The position numbers and the translations under genes are program-made. DNA of 64,000 nt, taken from the NCBI RefSeq assembly GCF_007666205.1, contig NZ_VDOR01000001.1:186001-250000 (forward strand), given 5' to 3'. The DNA comes from Kocuria palustris. Its GTDB lineage: Bacteria; Actinomycetota; Actinomycetes; Actinomycetales; Micrococcaceae. Below the pieces are notes generated by a model that saw only the letters and a program-made list of their open reading frames with translations, had not been told where the DNA came from and made no database searches. Below, one piece after another: positions 58,507 to 64,000 of this stretch; positions within the stretch are counted from its first letter, which is position 1, and each line of letters opens with the position of its first letter.

Positions 58507-60132
58507 ATGATGTCGCCGCTGAACTCCCCCCTCCCCCGAGTGCTGTCGATCGCCGGCACCGACCCCACCGGGGGCGCGGGCACCGCCGCCGACCTGAAGT
58601 CGATCACCGCCGCGGGCGGGTACGGCATGGCCGTGGTGACAGCCCTCGTCGCGCAGAACACGCACGGGGTCCGCGAGGTCCATCTCCCGCCCGCGGACTT
58701 CCTGACGGCTCAGCTCGACGCCGTCGGCGACGACGTCGAGCTCGATGCGGTCAAGACCGGCATGCTCGGCTCGGCCGACACGATCCGCGCCGTCGCCGAC
58801 TGGTGCCGCGCCCACCCGCCGCAAGTGCTCGTGGTCGATCCGGTCATGGTGGCCACCAGCGGGGACCGGCTGCTGGAGCCCGAGGCGGAGCAGGCGCTGA
58901 TCGGCTTCTGCGCCACGGCCGCCGTGATCACCCCCAATATCGACGAGCTCGCCGTGATCACAGGCAGAGCTGCCGCGACCACGGAGGAGGAGGCCATCGA
59001 GCAGGCCCGCGGCTGGGCCGCCGCGAACGGCGTCGCCGTCGTGGTCAAGACCGGCCACCTGGGCGGCCGGGAGGCCACGAGCACCTGGGTGAGCCCCGAC
59101 GGATCCCGGATCGCGGTCCCCTCCGCTCGGGTGGAGACCACCAGCACGCACGGCACCGGATGCTCGCTCGCCTCGGCCCTGGCCACGCGACTGGGGGCAG
59201 GCGACGACCCCGCAGACGCCCTGCGGTGGGCCAGCGACTGGCTGCACGAGGCCATCGTCCACGGCGGGTCCCTGCGGGTCGGCTCCGGCAACGGCCCCGT
59301 GGACCACTCCCACCGCTCCCGTCGTCTGCAGGCCGCGGGCTCCGCCGATCCCTGGCTCTCCCCCGATGCCGTCCCCGCGACCCTGCAGGCCCCGGAGGAC
59401 CTCGGAGCGCCCGAGACCGAGCGCGCCGGCTCGGGCTCCGGCGCGGCCCCGCAGGGCGATGGCTCCGGGCCCGAGGCCGCCGTTGAGGCGGCGGGGCCGT
59501 GGACGCGGGCGCTGTGGGAGGCGGGGAAGCAGACCGCGGCGGCCATCGACGACTCGATGTTCGTCTGCGCCCTGCTCGACGGGAGCCTCAGCGAGCGGGA
59601 GTTCTCGTTCTACCTGGGCCAGGACGCGCACTATCTCAACGGCTACTCCCGCGCTCTCGCGGCGCTGTCCGCGCGCTGCGACGACGCGCAGGACCAGCTC
59701 GCCTGGGCGCAGTCCTCCGCGGAATGCCTCACGGTCGAGGCCGAGCTGCACCGGACCTGGCTGGGGTCGCGTCCCGAGGCCGCCGCCGTGCCCCCCGGCC
59801 CGGTCACCGCGGCCTACACCGACTTCCTGCTCTCCCGGACCCTCGGCGGGGACCGCTGCGTGGGAGCGGCCGCCGTGCTGCCGTGCTACTGGCTCTACGC
59901 CCAGGTCGGGGCGACCCTGCCGGAGGTGGATCACGAGCACCCCTACGCGGCCTGGCTGGAGACCTACCGGGACCCCGACTTCGTCACGGCCACCCGCGAC
60001 ACGCTGGATCGGGTCGAGCGAGAGCTGGCTGCGGCCTCCCCCGCCACGCGCGCAGCGGCCGCCCGGGCCTACCTGACCGCCTGCCGCCACGAGCTGGAGT
60101 TCTTCGAGCAGTCCCGTCGCCTCCTGCGCTGA
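58507..60132 (+). CDS. thiD: ThiD-TenA fusion: HMP(-P) kinase / thiaminase II-like protein
   Basis: A 541-residue bifunctional protein. Residues 1-270 are ThiD, which phosphorylates hydroxymethylpyrimidine to HMP-PP: VLSIAGTDPTGGAGTAADLKSI, VVDPVMVATSGDRLL and HGTGCSLASAL near 214-224. Residues about 270-320 are an Ala/Gly/Pro linker. Residues about 320-541 are TenA: DGSLSEREFSFYLGQDAHYL, ECLTVEAELHRTWL and VLPCYWLYAQVG with the catalytic Cys. TenA salvages aminopyrimidine from degraded thiamine, so HMP release and phosphorylation are joined. Controlled by the TPP riboswitch just upstream. Confidence 0.95.
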   Translation: MMSPLNSPLPRVLSIAGTDPTGGAGTAADLKSITAAGGYGMAVVTALVAQNTHGVREVHLPPADFLTAQLDAVGDDVELDAVKTGMLGSADTIRAVADWCRAHPPQVLVVDPVMVATSGDRLLEPEAEQALIGFCATAAVITPNIDELAVITGRAAATTEEEAIEQARGWAAANGVAVVVKTGHLGGREATSTWVSPDGSRIAVPSARVETTSTHGTGCSLASALATRLGAGDDPADALRWASDWLHEAIVHGGSLRVGSGNGPVDHSHRSRRLQAAGSADPWLSPDAVPATLQAPEDLGAPETERAGSGSGAAPQGDGSGPEAAVEAAGPWTRALWEAGKQTAAAIDDSMFVCALLDGSLSEREFSFYLGQDAHYLNGYSRALAALSARCDDAQDQLAWAQSSAECLTVEAELHRTWLGSRPEAAAVPPGPVTAAYTDFLLSRTLGGDRCVGAAAVLPCYWLYAQVGATLPEVDHEHPYAAWLETYRDPDFVTATRDTLDRVERELAAASPATRAAAARAYLTACRHELEFFEQSRRLLR

Positions 60133-60154
60133 ACCGCGCCGTGCCATGCCATGA

Positions 60155-60193
60155 CGACGAGCCGCCGTCCCGGTGCGGGACGACGGCTCGTCG
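60155..60193. terminator. Bidirectional terminator between thiD-tenA and rplI
   Basis: CGACGAGCCGCCGTCCC (60155-60171) pairs with GGGACGACGGCTCGTCG (60177-60193) with one mismatch. It lies between the ends of two convergent genes. Confidence 0.75.
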
Positions 60194-60228
60194 GAGGCGC
60201 GGGCCGCTGCCGGCGGCCTGCCGCGGGA

Positions 60229-60678
60229 TCAGGCGGGGACGACCTCGAACTCGATGTTCGCGTTGACGTCCTCGTGCAGGCGCACGCTGGCCTGGTACGT
60301 GCCCACGGAGCGGATCTGCTCGCGGATCTCGACCTTGCGCTTGTCGATCTCGCCCAGACCGGCGGCCTTGACGGCGTCGGCGATCTGCTCGGCCTTGATC
60401 GAGCCGAACAGGCGGCCCTCGGCGCCGGCCTTGGCCGGGACCTGCACGGTCGCGGAGGTCAGCGAGGCGGCCAGGGCCTGCGCGTCCTCGAGGGAGGCGA
60501 GCTCGCGGGCCGCGCGAGCGGTCCGGATCGACTCGATCTGGCGCTCGGCGCCCTTGGACCACGGGGTCGCGAAGCCGCGGGGGAAGAGGTAGTTGCGGGC
60601 GTACCCGCTCTTGACCTCGACCACGTCACCGGCGGAACCGAGGTTGGACACCTCGTGCGTCAGGATGATCTTTGCCAT
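60229..60678 (-). CDS. rplI: Ribosomal protein L9
   Basis: A 149-residue L9 of the large subunit, binding 23S rRNA at the base of the L1 stalk. [41 protein letters not shown] is the N-terminal rRNA-binding lobe; a long helix and the C-terminal lobe follow. Length normal. It lies 18 nt after rpsR on the minus strand and ends the rpsF-ssb-rpsR-rplI block before a strong terminator. Confidence 0.97.
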   Translation of the reverse strand: MAKIILTHEVSNLGSAGDVVEVKSGYARNYLFPRGFATPWSKGAERQIESIRTARAARELASLEDAQALAASLTSATVQVPAKAGAEGRLFGSIKAEQIADAVKAAGLGEIDKRKVEIREQIRSVGTYQASVRLHEDVNANIEFEVVPA

Positions 60679-60696
60679 GAGTGTGTTCCTTTCCGA

Positions 60697-60933
60697 TCAG
60701 CGGCCGGAGCCGGCGTAGGGGAGCAGGGCGACCTCACGGGCGTTCTTGACGGCCTGGGCGATCTTGCGCTGCTCCTGGACGGAGACGCCGGTCACACGGC
60801 GCGCGCGGATCTTGCCGCGGTCGGAGATGAACTTGCGCAGCAGCGCAACGTCCTTGTAGTCGATCTCGGTGACGCCTGCGGCCTTGAGCGGGTTGGCCTT
60901 CGGCTTGGGCTTGCGAATCTCATGCTTCGCCAT
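60697..60933 (-). CDS. rpsR: Ribosomal protein S18, zinc-free form
   Basis: A 78-residue S18 of the small subunit, which pairs with S6. [53 protein letters not shown] is the conserved core. The N-terminus ([18 protein letters not shown]) lacks the CxxC of zinc-binding S18. The zinc-free version is common as the main copy in Micrococcaceae-like genomes, and it supports that affiliation. The gene is 115 nt downstream of ssb. Confidence 0.97.
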   Translation of the reverse strand: MAKHEIRKPKPKANPLKAAGVTEIDYKDVALLRKFISDRGKIRARRVTGVSVQEQRKIAQAVKNAREVALLPYAGSGR

Positions 60934-61048
60934 CGTGGTGCTCCTTCTGAAGCGTGGAGCCCGCAGTGGTCTGCGGGATGGAAATATGTGCTGTCTTCCG
61001 GGGTTCCGCCCGGTCGGTGCGAGGTCTCAGGCGCGCAGGGCCCGACGA

Positions 61049-61642
61049 TCAGAACGGCGGCTCGTCGTCCTGGCCGGTGCCCCAGTCGTAGCTCCCGCCG
61101 GCGGACTGGCCCCAGGGGTCGTTCTGCGGGGCCGACTGCTGCCGCCCGCCGCCCTGACCGCCCTGGCTGTAGCCGCCGGACTGCTGGCCGCCGCCTCGGT
61201 TCCCGCCGAAGCCGCCGCTGCCGTCCCAGCCGCCGGACTGCTGACCGCCGCCGAAGCCGCCGCCACCGCCGCCGCCTCGGGACTGGCGGTTCACCTTCGC
61301 CGAGGCGAACTTGAGCGACGGGCCGACCTCGTCGACCTCGAGCTCCATCACCGTGCGACGATCGCCCTCCTTCGTGTCGAAGGAGCGGGACTTGAGCCGT
61401 CCCTGGGCGATGACGCGCATGCCCTTCTGCAGCGACTCGGCGACGTTCTCCGCCGCGTCGCGCCACACCGAGCAGCGCATGAACAGCGTCTCGCCGTCCT
61501 TCCAGTCGTTGGACTGGCGGTCGAACTGGCGCGGGGTCGACGCGATCGTGAAGTTCGCGACGGCCGCACCCGACGGCGTGAAGCGCAGCTCGGGATCAGC
61601 GGTCAGGTTGCCGATGATGGTGATGATGGTGTCGCCGGCCAT
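61049..61642 (-). CDS. ssb: Single-stranded DNA-binding protein
   Basis: A 197-residue SSB. The OB fold (about 1-112) begins [38 protein letters not shown] and includes [15 protein letters not shown]-type strands. The linker (about 115-185) is Gly/Gln-rich with GGGQQSGG repeats. The last residues DDEPPF form the acidic tip that recruits replication and repair proteins. It lies 131 nt after rpsF. Confidence 0.97.
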   Translation of the reverse strand: MAGDTIITIIGNLTADPELRFTPSGAAVANFTIASTPRQFDRQSNDWKDGETLFMRCSVWRDAAENVAESLQKGMRVIAQGRLKSRSFDTKEGDRRTVMELEVDEVGPSLKFASAKVNRQSRGGGGGGGFGGGQQSGGWDGSGGFGGNRGGGQQSGGYSQGGQGGGRQQSAPQNDPWGQSAGGSYDWGTGQDDEPPF

Positions 61643-61773
61643 GGGGACTCTCCTTCCGGAGAACTCGCAGTTGTGGAGGTGGTGCGCTCCCGCCGCGGCT
61701 CAGCCGGTCCGGCCGGTCTGCGGAGGGGAGGGCACCGAGGGCCTCTCGCGCCGCCGGGCGGCGCAGGAGATGC

Positions 61774-62121
61774 TCAGGCCTCGTCGGCGGCGGCGACGGC
61801 CTCGCCGTTGACGTCGTGGTGCGGGTGGATCCGCTGCTCCTCGGGCCGGATGATCTTGGTGCGCATGATCGCCTCGTTGAGGTTCAGCACACGGTCGAGC
61901 TCCTGCGAGGTCGCGGGCTCGGCGTGGAAGCGCACGACGGCGTAGATGCCCTCGGACTTCTTCTGGATCTCGTAGGCGAAGCGACGGCGGCCCCAGATGT
62001 CGATGTTGTCGACGGTGCCGTTCTCGCGGGTGACGACCTCGAGGAACTTCTTCAGGGTCGGCTCGACCGCGCGGTCGTCCACCTCCGGGTTGATGATGAC
62101 CATCAGCTCGTATTCGCGCAT
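61774..62121 (-). CDS. rpsF: Ribosomal protein S6
   Basis: A 115-residue S6 that binds S18 and 16S r[86 protein letters not shown] is the conserved ferredoxin-like fold; a short C-terminal extension ([14 protein letters not shown]) follows. AGGAGGTGG precedes the ATG. First gene of the rpsF-ssb-rpsR-rplI block. Confidence 0.97.
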   Translation of the reverse strand: MREYELMVIINPEVDDRAVEPTLKKFLEVVTRENGTVDNIDIWGRRRFAYEIQKKSEGIYAVVRFHAEPATSQELDRVLNLNEAIMRTKIIRPEEQRIHPHHDVNGEAVAAADEA

Positions 62122-62288
62122 GGAAAGAACCCACCTCCTTCGGGCTGGAACGGCTGCGGTCTCTCCGCAGCAGGAGGTTCAATGCGTGTCCGTCGCCGCC
62201 CGCCCCGACGGGGCTGCGGGCGCACAGACTGGCCGACTCTACACCATCGCAGGCCGCACGGTCGATGGCCCGGGCGGCATGCGCTGCC

Positions 62289-63452
62289 TCACTCCAGGGC
62301 GACGTCGATCTCCGCATCGCTGCCGTCCGATCGGACCTCCGCGCGCACCGGGAAGCGGACGATCTCCTCGACCTGCTGGTCGCCCTCGAGGTAGCTCAGC
62401 CGCGCCTCGGCGGTCCCGTGATCGCTCGCGACCCAGTCCAGCGGGGAGTCCGTGGAGTCGTCGGGGACCAGCAGGAGCGAGGGCCGCGAGACCAGCTCCC
62501 ACTCGATCTCGCTGATGCTCGCCCCGGCCTCGGGCTCGTCGAGCCCGTCCTCGGGCGACTCGATCTCGGCCTCGTCCCCCGCCTCGGCGCGCGGGACCCC
62601 GCCCTCGGCCCAGCGTCGGGAGACGGGGCAGTCGTCGGGGCTGACAGAGGAGGCCCGCATGCAGCCCTCGATGCGCTGGGCGATGGCCTCGTCCGTCTTC
62701 GCCCACAGCCGGGGGGAGGGCTCGACACCCACGCTCACCCGCTGCGGCTCGGGGTCCTGGAGGCTGACCTCGGCGGGCTCGATCGGCCCGGACGGGATGT
62801 AGTCCCCGTCCTCGGGCAGGCCCACCGCGAAGCGCCCGGGCATGGCCTCCCAGACCCACTGCCCGCCGCCCCCCTCGGCCACCGCCCGGTCCTCGGGGTC
62901 CAGGGACATCTCCTCCCCGTTGAGGGTGATGTCCCGGATGCCCGGAGCCTCCACCGTCAGGGTCGTGGCATCGACGCGGTCCAGCTCCCACCGGTCGTTG
63001 AGCGGCCCGGTGCGGGACACCCGGTGCACGCTCCACGTGTGCTCCTCGCCCTGCTGGGCCCCCTCCGGCACCTCGCCCTCGGGCCAGCGCACGGAGGCGG
63101 TGACCCGCGCGGTGTCGCCGTCGCGCTGGACATCGACGATCTCCCATCCGTCGATCCGGCCGCCGGCCTGGCGATATGCCGAATTCGGCATGGCCGCGTT
63201 CCCCGTGCCGCCCGTCGGGTCGGCGGTCAGCGCGAGACCCTGGCGCGAGCGTCCGTCGGCGACAGCGTCCAGCCATCCCTCGACGGGGTCCTCGGGGTCC
63301 CGGTCCACGAAGACCCAGTTCAGGGCGGTCCCGGCGCCCGAGACGAGCACCACGACGACGAGCAGCCACAGCAGCAGGGATCGGCGCAGGCGGCGCGAGT
63401 GCTCGCCGCCTGCCGACCGGCCGAGGCCGGAGGTGCGGCCCGTCGTCGTCAT
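62289..63452 (-). CDS. Membrane-anchored extracytoplasmic protein of unknown function
   Basis: A 387-residue protein. A short basic N-terminus and one membrane helix (about residues 25-47, LLLWLLVVVVLVSGAGTALNWVFV) precede a large acidic extracytoplasmic domain. The domain contains repeated short strands such as GWEIVDVQRDGDTARVTASVRWPEG and DRVDATTLTVEAPGIRDITLNG, suggesting several beta domains. Cys at about 260 and 270 (EGCMRASSVSPDDCPVSRRW) may pair. It overlaps the next gene upstream by 4 nt (ATGA). I do not recognise the family; its place before rpsF is conserved in style with other Micrococcales. Confidence 0.75.
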   Translation of the reverse strand: MTTTGRTSGLGRSAGGEHSRRLRRSLLLWLLVVVVLVSGAGTALNWVFVDRDPEDPVEGWLDAVADGRSRQGLALTADPTGGTGNAAMPNSAYRQAGGRIDGWEIVDVQRDGDTARVTASVRWPEGEVPEGAQQGEEHTWSVHRVSRTGPLNDRWELDRVDATTLTVEAPGIRDITLNGEEMSLDPEDRAVAEGGGGQWVWEAMPGRFAVGLPEDGDYIPSGPIEPAEVSLQDPEPQRVSVGVEPSPRLWAKTDEAIAQRIEGCMRASSVSPDDCPVSRRWAEGGVPRAEAGDEAEIESPEDGLDEPEAGASISEIEWELVSRPSLLLVPDDSTDSPLDWVASDHGTAEARLSYLEGDQQVEEIVRFPVRAEVRSDGSDAEIDVALE

Positions 63453-64000
63453 GCGTTCCTCGCCGCCACGCCGATCTGCGTGGCGCGCCGACCCCGCTGC
63501 ATGTCGACGGCCACGACCACGATGAACCAGAGCAGGAAGAGGTAGCGCGCCGCGGCGAGGATCTCCTGCGGGGCCCAGCCCCAGTCGCCGAACAGCGGCT
63601 GGGTCTCCCATGCTCCGGCCGGCGCGTTCATGGTGGCCCAGTAGCCGATCTCGACGGCCTGCCACAGGAAGAACTCGAGCCAGCTGCGCCGGGCGAGGAT
63701 CACGAGCGGGACCAGCCACACGGACTGCAGCAGCGACCAGTCGCGGGCGAAGAGCAGGAAGACCGCCAGGAGCATGAGCAGCACCTGCACGATGCTGGGC
63801 TCCTTGCCCGCCAGGACCGTCACCAGCAGCACCGCGACCACGCCGAGCAGGATCGCGATCATGGAGACCTGATCCAGATTGGCGGGATCGATCGACAGGC
63901 CGGTGCGCGGAGCTCCCAGAGCGCTCCACACGGTCCACCCCGAATCGCCCTGGACGGGGGCATCCACGGTCTGGGTGATGCGGTCGCGCCAGCGGTCGAA
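63449..64000 (-). CDS. Polytopic membrane protein, C-terminal part (5' end outside window)
   Basis: The frame runs off the right edge, reading FDRWRDRITQTVDAP at the boundary, so this is the C-terminal 183 residues of a larger protein. At least four membrane helices are visible, including SMIAILLGVVAVLLVTVLAG, VQVLLMLLAVFLLFARDWSLLQSVWLVPLVILA and AARYLFLLWFIVVVAVDMQRGRR. The pattern would fit a polyprenol-phosphate sugar transferase of the GT87/DUF2029 kind, but no catalytic motif is in view. It overlaps the downstream gene by 4 nt, so they are coupled. Confidence 0.6.
   Translation of the reverse strand, partial: FDRWRDRITQTVDAPVQGDSGWTVWSALGAPRTGLSIDPANLDQVSMIAILLGVVAVLLVTVLAGKEPSIVQVLLMLLAVFLLFARDWSLLQSVWLVPLVILARRSWLEFFLWQAVEIGYWATMNAPAGAWETQPLFGDWGWAPQEILAAARYLFLLWFIVVVAVDMQRGRRATQIGVAARNA

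Overview
The window is high-GC DNA from an actinobacterium. GC-rich codons, frequent GTG starts and TANNNT -10 boxes 6-7 nt before start codons all fit. The block rpsF-ssb-rpsR-rplI-dnaB at the right end, and an S18 protein without the zinc-binding cysteines, point to Micrococcales, probably a Micrococcaceae-like genus. That assignment is inference from protein style, not from a search.

Left part (1-32 kb). It opens with an ethanolamine-type permease and a glutamine synthetase-like ligase next to a divergent GntR regulator. A two-gene module follows: a MazG-like pyrophosphohydrolase overlapping a GIY-YIG/DUF2075 ATPase, a candidate defence pair. Then come a GH3 glycosidase, SelO, a winged-helix protein, a serine-type permease, and two small secreted proteins, the first resembling an aerolysin/ETX-type beta-pore former. 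Further on are a CYTH/CHAD protein, a BCCT transporter, a short operon of membrane protein, GNAT, acyl-CoA ligase and thiolase, a MOSC protein, an aldo/keto reductase, a thioesterase, a 30-bp-period repeat array, a BASS transporter, RidA, a FAD monooxygenase, an EVE-like protein and a Tat-exported serine/threonine-rich protein.

Middle part (32-53 kb). An aminobutyraldehyde-type dehydrogenase faces a GntR regulator that overlaps a stand-alone cytosolic Cache-domain gene. A threonine dehydratase follows, then a complete copper operon (copZ, small membrane protein, copA, csoR) behind a promoter with two CsoR-type operators. Next are a lipoprotein, a VOC protein, a class I/II aminotransferase, a GmrSD-like DUF262-HNH protein, and a nitrogen-scavenging cluster (APC permease; aminotransferase, M20 hydrolase, amidohydrolase, glutamine synthetase, RpiR). 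The amidohydrolase and ligase together correspond to the two halves of eukaryotic FluG/NodGS.

Right part (53-64 kb). dnaB is preceded by a cluster of DnaA-box-like sites. Then come a MarR / LLM monooxygenase / FMN reductase operon, a TPP riboswitch controlling a ThiD-TenA fusion, the rplI-rpsR-ssb-rpsF block, and two envelope genes, the last cut by the window edge.

Themes: amine and amino-acid scavenging recurs (two glutamine synthetase-like ligases, several amino-acid or amine permeases, an aminobutyraldehyde dehydrogenase, RidA, a dehydratase and two aminotransferases). Single-component regulators mostly sit beside their likely targets, often with visible palindromic operators. Eight monocistronic or first genes appear to have leaderless transcripts. 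No tRNA, rRNA, insertion sequence or CRISPR array was seen.
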